Shown here in pieces: positions 16,371 to 25,762 of a stretch of DNA of 64,000 bases. Origin of the DNA: Cognatiyoonia sp965661665 (lineage in GTDB: Bacteria; Pseudomonadota; Alphaproteobacteria; Rhodobacterales; Rhodobacteraceae); contig NZ_CBFIEO010000002.1 in the NCBI RefSeq assembly GCF_965661665.1, positions 1 to 64,000 on the forward strand. Direction: 5' to 3'. Within the stretch, counting starts at the first letter, position 1, and every line of letters begins with the position of its first letter. A model generated the notes under the pieces. That model was not told the DNA's origin. It saw only the letters and a program-made list of their open reading frames with translations, and did not search any database. Position numbers and translations under genes: made by a program.

Positions 16371-17024
16371 TTAGCGCGTTGGCGTGATCACAACTTCCAC
16401 ACGGCGGTTGGCCTGACGGCCTTCTGGCGTTTGGTTGGTCGCAATCGGACGGTTCTCACCCTGACCAGTGGAGATGATCCGCGCTGGGGTAACACCGGCA
16501 CTGATCAGAACGCTTGTCACCGCCTGTGCACGGTGCTGGGACAGGTCAAAGTTATACGACGCATCGCCGACATTGTCGGTGTGACCAATCACGTTGACAG
16601 TTGTGTTCGGGTACTGGTTGATCGAATTCGCCAGCGTCCGCAGGTCCGTTTGCGAGCGACCAGAGACGGCGGTGCTGTTGGTCGCAAACAGGATGTCCTG
16701 CGGTAACGTCACAACAAGGTTGTTGCCGTTGTTCACAATGCCGACGTTGTTGCCGAGGGAGGCGCGCAGCTCTTCTTCTTGCTTGTCAAGCTGGTTGCCG
16801 ATGACCGCGCCACCAGCCGCACCGATGACAGCACCGACGAGAGCACCACGACGGCGGTCCTCTACGCTGTCGCCGCGCAGAATTCCTGTGAGAGCGCCAA
16901 CGCCTGCGCCGATCAATGCGCCTTGTTGCGCGTTTTGGTTGCCGTTGGGACCGGTGGTGTCACAAGCGGCCACAAGTGTCAGGGCGCTTGCTGCGAAAAT
17001 GAGGGAGAGTTTTTTCATAGCCAT
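16371..17024 (-). CDS. OmpA-family outer membrane lipoprotein (YiaD-like)
   Basis: 217 residues. A lipoprotein signal peptide ends in the lipobox LVAAC (Cys21). Two glycine-zipper segments follow (GALIGAGVGALTGIL and GALVGAVIGAAGGAVIG), which usually insert into membranes. The C-terminal OmpA domain (~residues 100-215) contains the peptidoglycan-binding pattern TVNVIGHTDNVGDASYNFDL, SQHRAQAVTSVLISAGV and NRRVEVVI. The protein probably tethers the outer membrane to the cell wall. Monocistronic with its own terminator. Confidence 0.92.
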   Translation of the reverse strand: MAMKKLSLIFAASALTLVAACDTTGPNGNQNAQQGALIGAGVGALTGILRGDSVEDRRRGALVGAVIGAAGGAVIGNQLDKQEEELRASLGNNVGIVNNGNNLVVTLPQDILFATNSTAVSGRSQTDLRTLANSINQYPNTTVNVIGHTDNVGDASYNFDLSQHRAQAVTSVLISAGVTPARIISTGQGENRPIATNQTPEGRQANRRVEVVITPTR

Positions 17025-17119
17025 AAGACCGTTTCCATATTCAATGTTTGCGCCGCCCAGATTGGGGGGGGGCAGTCAGATAACGCTTATAAAGCCTGAT
17101 TGTTCCCTGCTATCCAATA

Positions 17120-17986
17120 TCACTGCCGTGAAGGGCGGGTTTCCGCCGAGGCCGCAGCATCTGCGCGTGCAGATTCCCACGCGAGGATCGCACGTTTGAC
17201 CGGCAATCCCCAATGATAGCCGCCGAGGGCGCCGGATTTGCGCAAGGCGCGGTGGCAGGGAATGAGCAGGCTCACAGGGTTCCGCCCGACAGCGGTGCCA
17301 ACCGCGCGAACCGCTTTGGGATGGCCGATTGAGTCCGCGATTTCGCTGTAGGTCGTGACATGACCGGAGGGGATGCGGAGCAGCGCTTCCCAAACCTTCA
17401 ATTGCAGCGGCGTCCCGATCATGTGGAGGCAGGTGTCGCCCTTGGCTGTGAGCGTAGCTTCGGCCCAGTTTCTGAGGCGATTCGGTGCCTCAACGAAGGT
17501 TGCATTAGGCCAGCGGCGCGTGAGGTCGACTATCGCCTCGTCCGCGCCCATTTCGGCGGAGAATGCGAGGCCGCATATGCCGCGGTCGGTGCCCATGACG
17601 AGAGCGGGACCAAACGGGCTGTCGAACCAGCCCCAAAAGATGCTGAGGTCTGCACCTGCTTTCGCGTATTCGCCAGGTGTCATTGCCTCCCACTTTAGAA
17701 AAAGGTCATGCAGACGTCCTGAGCCAGACAGGCCAACCTCTTGCGCGGTGGCGAGGGTGGTGAACCTGTTGGAGAGGAGCGATTTCGCATGGCCTAATGT
17801 CAGGTATTGTTGGTACCGCTTTGGGCTGACGCCGACCCATTGGGAGAAGACACGTTGGAAATGTGCAGGCGACATATCCATCTGCGCGGCGATGTAAGCC
17901 AAGGTCAAAGGCATGTCCGCTTGTGCATCAATCGCCTCGATCGCGCGGGCCATGACTTGGTAGTGATATGACTGGTCGTATTCCAT
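17120..17986 (-). CDS. AraC-HTH / methylated-DNA--cysteine S-methyltransferase fusion (Ada-like)
   Basis: 288 residues. Residues ~1-110 form an AraC-type HTH (LTLAYIAAQMDMSPAHFQRV, FSQWVGVSPKRYQQY). The C-terminal half is an O6-methylguanine-DNA methyltransferase with active-site PCHR (LIPCHRAL) and the preceding GTAVGRNPVSL. The N-terminal Cys4 zinc domain of classical Ada, which senses methylphosphotriesters, is missing. It is therefore the shortened Ada form common in alphaproteobacteria. I chose ATG 17986 (MEYDQSYHYQVMARAIEAID) as the conserved start, not 18055. Divergent from nth, another DNA repair gene. Confidence 0.92.
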   Translation of the reverse strand: MEYDQSYHYQVMARAIEAIDAQADMPLTLAYIAAQMDMSPAHFQRVFSQWVGVSPKRYQQYLTLGHAKSLLSNRFTTLATAQEVGLSGSGRLHDLFLKWEAMTPGEYAKAGADLSIFWGWFDSPFGPALVMGTDRGICGLAFSAEMGADEAIVDLTRRWPNATFVEAPNRLRNWAEATLTAKGDTCLHMIGTPLQLKVWEALLRIPSGHVTTYSEIADSIGHPKAVRAVGTAVGRNPVSLLIPCHRALRKSGALGGYHWGLPVKRAILAWESARADAAASAETRPSRQ

Positions 17987-18048
17987 GACATTGAGACTAG
18001 GCAAAGCAACCGTTGCGAGCGACCCAAAAATTGCGCATATCGGTGCGC

Positions 18049-18693
18049 ATGGCAAAACAACTCGATTACAACACGATACGCGAGATTTTTGAGCGGTTTG
18101 AGGCGGCAGAGGCGGAGCCGAAGGGGGAGCTGAACCATACCAATGCCTACACGTTGGTGGTGGCGGTGGCCCTGTCCGCGCAAGCGACCGACAAGGGCGT
18201 GAACAAGGCGACGGAGGCGCTGTTCAAAATCGTCGAGACGCCGCAGCAGATGCTCGAGCTTGGGATCGAAAAGCTGACCGAACACATCAAAACAATTGGC
18301 CTGTATCGTCAAAAGGCCAAGAACGTCATGAAGATGAGCCAGATCTTGGTCGATAAGTATGGCGGGGTGGTTCCGAACTCCCGCGCGGCTCTGCAGTCTT
18401 TGCCTGGTGTCGGGCGGAAGACAGCGAACGTTGTCTTGAACATGTGGTGGCAGCAGCCCGCGCAGGCGGTGGACACGCATATCTACCGCGTTGGCAATCG
18501 GTCAGGCCTTGCGCCGGGTAAGAATGTCGATGCGGTTGAGCGGGCGATTGAGGACAATATTCCAGCGGATTTTCAGCTACACGCACACCACTGGCTAATC
18601 CTGCACGGGCGCTATATCTGCGTCGCCAGAAAACCGAAATGCGCGGCCTGTTTGATTCGAGATCTGTGTATGTTTGAGGACAAAAACCTATGA
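18049..18693 (+). CDS. nth: Endonuclease III
   Basis: 214 residues. Bifunctional DNA glycosylase/AP lyase removing oxidised pyrimidines. The helix-hairpin-helix reads LPGVGRKTANVVLNMWW, containing the catalytic lysine. The catalytic aspartate lies in VDTHIYRVGNR. The C-terminal 4Fe-4S ligands are Cys-X6-Cys-X2-Cys-X5-Cys (CVARKPKCAACLIRDLC). The start at 18049 (MAKQLDYN) is preferred over 18013 because the upstream codons overlap the promoter region shared with the Ada-like gene. The stop overlaps the next start (ATGA). Confidence 0.96.
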   Translation: MAKQLDYNTIREIFERFEAAEAEPKGELNHTNAYTLVVAVALSAQATDKGVNKATEALFKIVETPQQMLELGIEKLTEHIKTIGLYRQKAKNVMKMSQILVDKYGGVVPNSRAALQSLPGVGRKTANVVLNMWWQQPAQAVDTHIYRVGNRSGLAPGKNVDAVERAIEDNIPADFQLHAHHWLILHGRYICVARKPKCAACLIRDLCMFEDKNL

Positions 18694-19679
18694 GCAATTT
18701 TGATGTGATCGGGATCGGCAACGCGATTGTGGACGTGATTGCCCCAGCCGAAGATACGTTTCTGGATCATATGGGGATCGAAAAGGGGATCATGCAGCTC
18801 ATTGAGAAGGACCGCGCGGAGGTTCTTTATGCTGCAATGACTGACTGTGTGGAGACGCCCGGGGGGTCCGTTGCCAATACGATTGCAGGGCTTGGCAGCC
18901 TCGGCCTGTCGACTGCGTTCATTGGCAAGGTGAAAGACGACGCGCTGGGCCGGTTTTATGCGAAGGGCATGGAAGACGCGGGAACGGCCTTTCCCAATCC
19001 GCCCGTTGCAGAGGTGGAGGCACCGACGTCGCGGTCCATGATCTTCGTCTCCCTTGATGGGGAACGGTCGATGAATACCTACCTTGGAGCGGGTGCCGAC
19101 CTCAACGGTGAAGACGTGCCGGAGGATTTGTTCGGGGGCAGCAAGTTCTTGTTCCTCGAAGGATATCTGTTCGACAAGGACGATGGAAAATCCGCGTTCA
19201 CGGAGGCGGCGCGGTTGATGAGCGCGGCAGGCGGCAAGTCAGGAATCACGCTTTCGGATCTCTTCTGCGCTGATCGTCACCGCGATGATTTCAAACGTTT
19301 GATCCATGATGAGTTGGATTTTACTCTTGGGAACGAGGGTGAATGGACCGCGCTGTACGAGACGGACGATTTGGAAGCCGCGCTCTCCCAAGCGGCTGAG
19401 ACCTGCGAAACCATCGTCTGCACCCGTGGCGGGAGCCCTGTGATCATTCTGCAGAACGGTCAGCGTGTCGAGACGCCTGTCACGCCTGTGACACCGGTCG
19501 ATGCGACCGGTGCGGGCGATCAGTTTGCGACGGGCTTCATCTATGGCATGGCAACGGGCCAATCGCCTGAGGTCTGTGGAAAGATGGGCGTCGTTGCGGC
19601 GGCGGAGGTGATCCGTCACATCGGACCACGGCCACAAACGGATTTGAAGGTGCTCTTCACGAAGGCTGGATTGATCTGA
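18690..19679 (+). CDS. PfkB-family carbohydrate/nucleoside kinase (adenosine kinase-like)
   Basis: 329 residues of ribokinase fold. N-terminal FDVIGIGNAIVDVIAP, substrate-lid region TPGGSVANTIAGLGSLG, and the C-terminal PfkB signature DATGAGDQFATGFIYG with the catalytic aspartate and anion hole. Closest in style to the bacterial adenosine kinase group, but sugar specificity cannot be excluded. A short repeat (TPVTPVTPV) precedes the signature. Coupled to nth by a 4-base overlap. Its 3' end overlaps the convergent unknown gene by 23 bp. Confidence 0.85.
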   Translation: MSNFDVIGIGNAIVDVIAPAEDTFLDHMGIEKGIMQLIEKDRAEVLYAAMTDCVETPGGSVANTIAGLGSLGLSTAFIGKVKDDALGRFYAKGMEDAGTAFPNPPVAEVEAPTSRSMIFVSLDGERSMNTYLGAGADLNGEDVPEDLFGGSKFLFLEGYLFDKDDGKSAFTEAARLMSAAGGKSGITLSDLFCADRHRDDFKRLIHDELDFTLGNEGEWTALYETDDLEAALSQAAETCETIVCTRGGSPVIILQNGQRVETPVTPVTPVDATGAGDQFATGFIYGMATGQSPEVCGKMGVVAAAEVIRHIGPRPQTDLKVLFTKAGLI

Positions 19680-20364
19680 GCCACAGCGCGTCGATTTCGT
19701 CGATGATATCCGTGTCGAAACTGTCTTCGACTTTCCAGTATTTGCCGCTGGGTACGTAGTAGGCTGTTTTTTCTTCAAGCATTTTGGCCTGTCGGACCAT
19801 TGTCAAGTCGACGTCGGTCCGATTTGTAGCGCCTAACGAGTTTAGCGTCGCGCGTGGAAAAACGAGGCGGCTTTCGTTGGTGCTGAGGTTGACCATCGTG
19901 CAATGTTGCTCTGCGGCTTTGATCATCAAACGCGCTGATTTCGCCTCCAAACTGCGGAGGGTTTTGTCATCGCGCAGCGGGTCGGCGGTGCCGGTGCCGT
20001 AGAAATGGGTGTTCGTGGTGTTTGGATAAACCATATCGCATCCCAGAACGGCGATCAGCGACGGTTTCAGGGCGGCCAAGGCCCAGTAGCTGGCCGTGAA
20101 CGCCATTGTGCCGCCGGCATAGACGAACCCGCCGTAGTTGTTCTGCAAGGGCACATAGTCGGAAGCTTGTATCACGGTTTGATTGACCGCGATGGCCTGG
20201 GGCATGCGATCTTTTGGGAAGTCGGAGGGATGGACCAGATGGGTCCAATCGTCCCGCACGCGCCATGCGTTGTTGATGACGACAACATGATCGAACGGGT
20301 GGGTGTCCCAATCCTGAGCTTTAACCACATTGGGGCCGCTTCCTAACAGCAATACTCTTGTCAT
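19657..20364 (-). CDS. Uncharacterised protein with an N-terminal nucleotide-binding-like loop
   Basis: 235 residues, not recognised with confidence. It starts MTRVLLLGSGPNVVKAQDWD, a beta-strand followed by a GSGPN loop. Later segments are VVVINNAWRVRDDWTHLVHP, GGTMAFTASYWALAALKPSL and VLGCDMVYPNTTNTHFYGTG. The pattern (locating an entity, checking a conserved Cys-Asp-Met, His-Phe-Tyr-Gly) resembles glycosyltransferase- or sialyltransferase-like and DUF115-type Rossmann proteins of Rhodobacterales. No signal peptide or membrane span. The frame is intact and codon use looks coding. Confidence 0.6.
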   Translation of the reverse strand: MTRVLLLGSGPNVVKAQDWDTHPFDHVVVINNAWRVRDDWTHLVHPSDFPKDRMPQAIAVNQTVIQASDYVPLQNNYGGFVYAGGTMAFTASYWALAALKPSLIAVLGCDMVYPNTTNTHFYGTGTADPLRDDKTLRSLEAKSARLMIKAAEQHCTMVNLSTNESRLVFPRATLNSLGATNRTDVDLTMVRQAKMLEEKTAYYVPSGKYWKVEDSFDTDIIDEIDALWLRSIQPS

Positions 20365-20436
20365 TCAGGGCCTTTGATGGCTGGACATCTCAACAGTGCT
20401 GTAACTTAAGCCACGACATGGGGAGGTCCAGTGCGC

Positions 20437-20746
20437 CTAGTCGTCTAGTTTCGCGTGCACCTCATCCAGATTAATCTCCCCAATCGGCATTTTGTTCGAC
20501 GGATCGTGGAAATCGTATTTGAAGAGATCGAAATTCTTTTTGTAAATTTCATAGACTAGATGCATGGACAGATCGTCGAAGTAATCCTCGACCGGATGCG
20601 CGCGTTTTGGGCCATGCCCTTCGCTTCCGTTAAAGCGCGGAATGTCCGTTAAAGCGCGGAATGTCCGTCAGTTTGACGGACTTCGGCGTTTTAATGTTGT
20701 TCAACACGCCTTGCATCTCGTCATTGAATTTTTCTGTCCAGAATAT
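20437..20746 (-). pseudogene. 3' fragment of a sulfotransferase-like gene with a 19-bp tandem duplication
   Basis: Reading leftward gives IFWTEKFNDEMQGVLNNIKT, then KSVKLTDIPRFNG. A direct 19-bp duplication (20627-20645 and 20646-20664) then throws it out of frame to a stop. Removing one copy restores SEGHGPKRAHPVEDYFDDLS, MHLVYEIYKKNFDLFKYDF and the natural stop at 20437. The stretch resembles sulfotransferase-family C-termini of Roseobacters. The 5' part is missing: an in-frame TAG (20747-20749) marks the break, and different sequence follows. So the gene is both truncated and frameshifted. Confidence 0.75.
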
Positions 20747-20750
20747 CTAA

Positions 20751-21277
20751 TCGTACTGACCGCAGCGATCAGAACGCATACGGACATCACCGCGGTCAAT
20801 TACCTCTTCAGCGAAGAGGATACAGAGCTGCCGGACCTTGGTGGCTTTGAAAACAGCCTCGTCAAGCGGACGCAGCATCGTCGGTCGCTGATGCGGCTGT
20901 TGTTCGAGTGCCGCGAGTCTCAGAAACTGGTGATTTGTCTTGATACGTCGAGCATTGACCTTTTGAACGACTTTTTTGCCGATCGCTCCCGCACCCGCAT
21001 GTTGGAAATTGATTGCGTGTACACCGATGAATACTTGTCTGGCCATGCCAAACGGGTTGGGCCCGTCGCAGCGGATGCGCCGGATGATGTGACGGCGCAG
21101 CTTGTGCCAACGATCCGCTATGACATCGCCCATGAGAGTCGGCGGATCCAAGACAGCAATTTCGAAGGCTACCACCGCATTCAGCAGACCCATTCGGCGG
21201 CCAAAAATGCCGAAGCCTTGGCGTCTTTCCTTGATTTGCCGAAAGACGTGGCGCAAAAACGGGCCGAAACCCCATAA
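20751..21277 (+). pseudogene. 5'-truncated unknown ORF
   Basis: An open plus-strand frame encodes about 175 coding-like residues (HTDITAVNYLFSEEDTELPD, RSLMRLLFECRESQKLVICL, TRMLEIDCVYTDEYLSGHAK). The only upstream start (20642) lies inside sequence antisense to the sulfotransferase fragment, and no start codon is near the coding-like part. This suggests the original 5' end was deleted when the junction near 20747 formed. I do not recognise the family. It may still be translated as a fusion starting at 20642. It ends 8 bp before the first possible HIT start. Confidence 0.5.
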
Positions 21278-21297
21278 CTTTTCGATTGATGACCCAC

Positions 21298-21657
21298 ATG
21301 ACCTTTGACTACGACGATCAAAATATCTTTGCCAAAATCCTGCGCGGCGAAATCCCCAATCAGACGGTTTATGAAAGCGACCACGCGCTCGCGTTCAAAG
21401 ACATCAATCCGCAGGCGACACATCATGTTCTGGTGATTCCGAAAGGCCCTTACATGAGCCTTGATCACTTCGCGATTGAAGCGCCGACAGAGGAGCAGGC
21501 AGGCTTCATGGCCGCTGTGGGCGAGGTTTGCAAGTTGCTTGAGCTAGACAGCGGCTTCCGTGCGATCTGCAACACGCGCATTCACGGCGTGCAAGAAGTC
21601 CCACACTTTCACATGCACATCGTAGGTGGGGAACAGTTGGGCCAGATGCTGCCCTAG
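21298..21657 (+). CDS. HIT family nucleotide hydrolase
   Basis: About 119 residues of the HINT branch. N-terminal FDYDDQNIFAKILRGEIPNQ, central HHVLVIPKGPYMSLDHF, and the catalytic histidine triad HFHMHIVGG. These enzymes hydrolyse purine nucleoside phosphoramidates and acyl-adenylates. In-frame ATGs at 21286, 21289 and 21298 are possible. I use the last because it gives the usual length before the first conserved motif. The convergent ABC ATPase stop abuts immediately. Confidence 0.9.
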   Translation: MTFDYDDQNIFAKILRGEIPNQTVYESDHALAFKDINPQATHHVLVIPKGPYMSLDHFAIEAPTEEQAGFMAAVGEVCKLLELDSGFRAICNTRIHGVQEVPHFHMHIVGGEQLGQMLP

Positions 21658-22578
21658 CTATTCCGTCAGCGATAGGAACACATCCTCAAGGTCAGGCACG
21701 TCGGTCTGAATGTCTTTGATGTTCACGCTAGACGTGCGCAGGTAGTCGAGTACTGCGTTGTCGGAGGTTTGCGCAGGGTGATAGGATAGTTTGATTTTGC
21801 CGTCGTCGGTGTGTGTGACGTCGATCTCAGCGGTGCTGGCGATTTGTGACCGCACCGTCGGTGTGATGACCAAGGTTTTCTGGTCCAGTTTGCCCAACAG
21901 GTTCGCCGTGGTGTCGCGGATAATCAACGACCCGTGGTTGATGATCGCGATTTCGTCGCACATCGCCTCCGCTTCTTCGAGGTAGTGGGTCGTCAGGATA
22001 ATTGTCATGCCCTCATTGTTGAGTCGGCGCACGTTGTCCCAAAGCTGGTTGCGCAGGGTGATATCTACGCCAGCGGTCGGTTCATCCAAGACAAGGATCT
22101 GAGGGCTGTGGACGAGTGCTTTGCCAAGCAACAACCTGCGCCGCATCCCGCCAGACAGGGACCGCGCGTAAGCGTTGGCCTTGTCCGTGAGGCCGATGAG
22201 TTCAAGGATTTCATCCGTCCGGCGCTGGCTCCGCGGCACACCATAAAGCCCTGCTTGCACATCGAGCGACCCGCACGGCGTGAAGAAAGGATCAAGGTTG
22301 GGTTCCTGCGGCATCACCCCGATCGATGCCCGCGATTGGCGTGGATTTTCATCCTGGTCGAACCCCCAGATTTTGACAGTGCCGGAGGTTTTGATGACCA
22401 AGCCTGCGAGAATGTTGATCAGCGTCGATTTGCCTGCCCCATTCGGCCCCAACAGGCCAAAGATCGATCCGTGCGGGATGTTGAGGTCGATGCCTTTGAG
22501 CGCTTCTTTCGCTTCTTGCTGCTTTGATGCGGCGTAGGTCTTGCGCAAACCTGAAATTTCAATCGCATACTCTGTCAT
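21658..22578 (-). CDS. ABC transporter ATP-binding protein (ABC-2 export type)
   Basis: 306 residues. Walker A GLLGPNGAGKSTLINILAGL (~42-61), Q-loop GVMPQEPNLDP, signature LSGGMRRRLLLGKALVHSPQ, Walker B ILVLDEPTAGVD and H-loop LTTHYLEEAEAM. The C-terminal ~80 residues are the extension seen in drug/polysaccharide ABC-2 exporters. No permease gene follows: the next gene downstream is the convergent HIT gene. So the membrane partner is encoded elsewhere, or this ATPase is an orphan. Confidence 0.9.
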   Translation of the reverse strand: MTEYAIEISGLRKTYAASKQQEAKEALKGIDLNIPHGSIFGLLGPNGAGKSTLINILAGLVIKTSGTVKIWGFDQDENPRQSRASIGVMPQEPNLDPFFTPCGSLDVQAGLYGVPRSQRRTDEILELIGLTDKANAYARSLSGGMRRRLLLGKALVHSPQILVLDEPTAGVDITLRNQLWDNVRRLNNEGMTIILTTHYLEEAEAMCDEIAIINHGSLIIRDTTANLLGKLDQKTLVITPTVRSQIASTAEIDVTHTDDGKIKLSYHPAQTSDNAVLDYLRTSSVNIKDIQTDVPDLEDVFLSLTE

Positions 22579-22659
22579 TCGTGGTTTTCCCGATCCATCG
22601 GCTGGGGTATGTAGGCCTTGATATCGCGCGATGACTGCGCATCAACACACAGGCCAGCC

Positions 22660-22845
22660 ATGACACGTCCCGCACCGGAAACCAAGATCGTTCAACAGTA
22701 TCGCGTGTCTTGCGATGGTGGGGAGGGTGGCTTGGGCCATCCGCGTGTCTGGTTGCAAATCCCGACGGAGCATGGCTGGGTCGAATGCCCTTATTGCGAT
22801 GCGAAATACGTCCATGAGGATTTCAAGGACGCCGTGAACGGCTAA
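22660..22845 (+). CDS. Zinc-finger protein of the NDUFS6/zf-CHCC type
   Basis: 61 residues from ATG 22660 (MTRPAPETKIVQQYRVSCDG). Ligands of the CHCC zinc site are visible: Cys in VSCDGG, His in GLGHPRVWLQI, and Cys-X2-Cys in WVECPYCDAKYV. This fold is an accessory subunit of complex I in alphaproteobacteria and mitochondria, stabilising the N-module. Small size and the surrounding sequence fit. The longer reading from 22618 adds non-conserved residues. Confidence 0.85.
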   Translation: MTRPAPETKIVQQYRVSCDGGEGGLGHPRVWLQIPTEHGWVECPYCDAKYVHEDFKDAVNG

Positions 22846-22949
22846 GCCGACTTGCTCACATCGACCGATCAGCTTTTTGGCCATGCGAAGGCTGGAAGGC
22901 ATTGGCGGTTCGTGCCAAAATCCTGCTCAACTAGTCTGGGGGACAGCGT

Positions 22950-25748
22950 ATGACCACGCAATTCGGAAGCGGTTGCCATTTGCATCTGATTGATGGCTCG
23001 GCATTTATTTTCCGCGCTTACCACGCCTTGCCCCCATTGACGCGGAAATCTGACGGTCTGCCTGTCGGGGCGGTCAGCGGCTTTGTGAATATGCTGCAAC
23101 GTTATGTTGAGGGGAACACAGGCCCTGATGCGGCGACCCATGTGGCGGTTATTTTCGACAAAGGCAGTCATACGTTTCGAAACGAGTTGTATGATGAATA
23201 CAAAGCCAATCGTGAGGCGATGCCAGAGGATTTGCGCCCACAAATCCCGCTGACCCGCGACGCCACTCGAGCCTTCAATATCGCTTGTGAAGAGATCGAA
23301 GGGTTCGAGGCGGATGACATCATCGCGACGCTGGCTGTTCAGGCGCGGGACGCTGGTGGTCGGGTAACGATCCTATCGTCCGACAAAGACCTGATGCAGC
23401 TTGTTGGTGGCGGTGTCGAAATGCTCGACCCTATGAAGAACAAGCGTGTGGACAGCGAAGGCGTTGTTGAGAAGTTCGGTGTGGGGCCGGAGCGTGTCGT
23501 GGATGTGCAGGCGCTGGCAGGCGACTCGGTCGACAACGTGCCGGGTGCGCCAGGGATCGGGATCAAGACCGCGGCGCTGCTCATCAATGAATACGGATCG
23601 CTTGAAGAACTGCTCGACCGCGCGGAAGAGATCAAACAACCGAAACGTCGACAATCCCTGATCGAAAACCGCGAGCAAATCGAGCTGTCGAAAAGGCTGG
23701 TGCAGCTCGACGACGATATGGACCTGCCGTTCGACCTCGACAGTCTTGAGATCAAGGATATTGAGCCAGAACCGCTGGTGGCATTCCTGGCAAAGATGGA
23801 GTTTCGGACGGTCACGAAGCGGATCGCGGACAAGCTGGGGGTCGAGATGCCGGTGATCGAGGTGGCCCCTGCCGCGCAGGAGGAAGCGGCCCTTGAAGCA
23901 GTGGCTTTCGACGCAGCCACCTACACCCAAGTGTCAGACGCCCCCGCGTTGACCGATTGGATCATCAAGATCAGAGAGCGGGGCTATGTCGCCGTCGATA
24001 CGGAGACGACGGGCTTGAATGAGATGACCGCTGAATTGGTGGGTATCTCGCTTTGTGTTGAGGCCGGGGAGGCGTGCTACATCCCACTCACTCACAAAGC
24101 CTCTGCCTCCGACGATTTATTTGGCAATGATGATCTGGCCGAAGGGCAGATGGCGCTTGAGGAGGCGCTGAAGCTGCTCAAGCCGGTTTTGGAGGATGCA
24201 TCGGTCCTCAAAATCGGCCAGAACATGAAATACGACGCGAAGATTTTTGCGCGTTATGGCGTCAGTGTTGCTCCCATAGACGATACGATGCTGATGTCTT
24301 ACGCGATGAATGCAGGCCTGCATAATCACGGCATGGATGGGTTGTCAGAACGCTATCTCGGCCACAGCCCAATCGAGATTAAGTCGCTCTTGGGCACGGG
24401 CAAATCTGCGATCACCTTTGACCGTGTGCCGATTGAGGATGCGGTGAAGTACGCGGCAGAGGATGCCGACATTACGCTGCGCCTTTGGCAGCAGTTCAAG
24501 CCGCAACTGCACCAGAAACGGGTCACGACCGTTTATGAGACCTTGGAACGTCCGATGGTTCAGGTGCTCGCCGATGTGGAAATGACGGGCATCAAAGTCG
24601 ATCGCGATACGCTGTCCCGTATGTCCAATGCGTTCAGCCAAAAAATGGCGGGGCTTGAGGCGGAGCTATATGAGCTCGCCGGTCGCGATTTCAACGTGCA
24701 AAGCCCGGCACAAGTGGGCAGCATCCTGTTTGATGAGATGGGTCTGGAAGGGGGTAAACGCACCAAGACAGGCCAATGGTCGACGCCTGCCGATGTGTTG
24801 GAAGACCTCGCGACGGAGCATGACTTTCCCGCCCGCATCCTTGATTATCGTCAGTTGGCCAAGCTGAAATCGACCTATACGGACGCGCTTCAGAACCATA
24901 TCAATCCTGACACGGGGCGGGTGCACACGTCCTATTCCATTGCAGGTGCGAACACGGGGCGCTTGGCTTCGAACGATCCGAATCTGCAGAACATCCCGAT
25001 CCGCACCGAAGAAGGTCGTCGGATCCGGGAAGCTTTTGTCGCCGAACCCGGTAAGGTGCTGGTCGCGCTCGACTATTCGCAGATTGAATTGCGCATCTTG
25101 GCCCATATCGCAGGCATTGATGCGCTGAAACAGGCGTTCCGCGATGGGCTCGACATCCATTCCATGACTGCCTCCGAGATGTTTGACGTGCCGTTGGAGG
25201 AGATGACACCAGACATCCGGCGTCAGGCGAAGGCGATCAATTTCGGTGTGATCTACGGCATCTCCGGCTTTGGTCTGGCCCGCAACCTGCGCATACCGAG
25301 GAGCGAGGCGCAGGGCTTCATCGATCGCTATTTTGAACGCTTCCCCGGCATTCGTGCCTACATGGATGACACCGTCGCCTTCGCGAAAGAGCATGGCTAT
25401 GTGCAAACCCTCTTCGGTCGGAAGATCAACACGCCAGAGATTGGCGCCAAAGGCCCGCAGGCAAGCTTTGCCAAGCGCGCGGCCATCAACGCACCGATCC
25501 AAGGTACCGCTGCGGACGTTATCCGCCGCGCGATGATCCGGATGCCTGACGCAATCGAAGGGCAATCGGCGAAGATGCTGTTACAAGTTCACGACGAACT
25601 GATTTTTGAGGTGGCAGAAGAAGGCGTCGACGATCTCATCGACACCGCTCGCGACATCATGGAAAACGCCAGCGATCCGGCGGTGAAACTGGATGTGAAG
25701 CTGGCGGTGGATGCAGGGCAGGGTGCTAACTGGGCGGAAGCGCATTGA
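22950..25748 (+). CDS. polA: DNA polymerase I
   Basis: 932 residues with all three domains. 5'-3' exonuclease (1-~290) with FEADDIIATLA and SSDKDLMQLV. 3'-5' exonuclease (~330-520) with intact DEDD residues in AVDTETTGLNEM, GQNMKYDAKIF and YAAEDADITLRLW. Polymerase domain with motif A VALDYSQIELRILAHIAG, motif B RRQAKAINFGVIYGISGFGL and motif C LLQVHDELIFEV. Works in Okazaki fragment maturation and repair. Proofreading appears functional, unlike in some relatives. Monocistronic. Confidence 0.98.
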   Translation: MTTQFGSGCHLHLIDGSAFIFRAYHALPPLTRKSDGLPVGAVSGFVNMLQRYVEGNTGPDAATHVAVIFDKGSHTFRNELYDEYKANREAMPEDLRPQIPLTRDATRAFNIACEEIEGFEADDIIATLAVQARDAGGRVTILSSDKDLMQLVGGGVEMLDPMKNKRVDSEGVVEKFGVGPERVVDVQALAGDSVDNVPGAPGIGIKTAALLINEYGSLEELLDRAEEIKQPKRRQSLIENREQIELSKRLVQLDDDMDLPFDLDSLEIKDIEPEPLVAFLAKMEFRTVTKRIADKLGVEMPVIEVAPAAQEEAALEAVAFDAATYTQVSDAPALTDWIIKIRERGYVAVDTETTGLNEMTAELVGISLCVEAGEACYIPLTHKASASDDLFGNDDLAEGQMALEEALKLLKPVLEDASVLKIGQNMKYDAKIFARYGVSVAPIDDTMLMSYAMNAGLHNHGMDGLSERYLGHSPIEIKSLLGTGKSAITFDRVPIEDAVKYAAEDADITLRLWQQFKPQLHQKRVTTVYETLERPMVQVLADVEMTGIKVDRDTLSRMSNAFSQKMAGLEAELYELAGRDFNVQSPAQVGSILFDEMGLEGGKRTKTGQWSTPADVLEDLATEHDFPARILDYRQLAKLKSTYTDALQNHINPDTGRVHTSYSIAGANTGRLASNDPNLQNIPIRTEEGRRIREAFVAEPGKVLVALDYSQIELRILAHIAGIDALKQAFRDGLDIHSMTASEMFDVPLEEMTPDIRRQAKAINFGVIYGISGFGLARNLRIPRSEAQGFIDRYFERFPGIRAYMDDTVAFAKEHGYVQTLFGRKINTPEIGAKGPQASFAKRAAINAPIQGTAADVIRRAMIRMPDAIEGQSAKMLLQVHDELIFEVAEEGVDDLIDTARDIMENASDPAVKLDVKLAVDAGQGANWAEAH

Positions 25749-25762
25749 AGTGGTCTAGGCCG

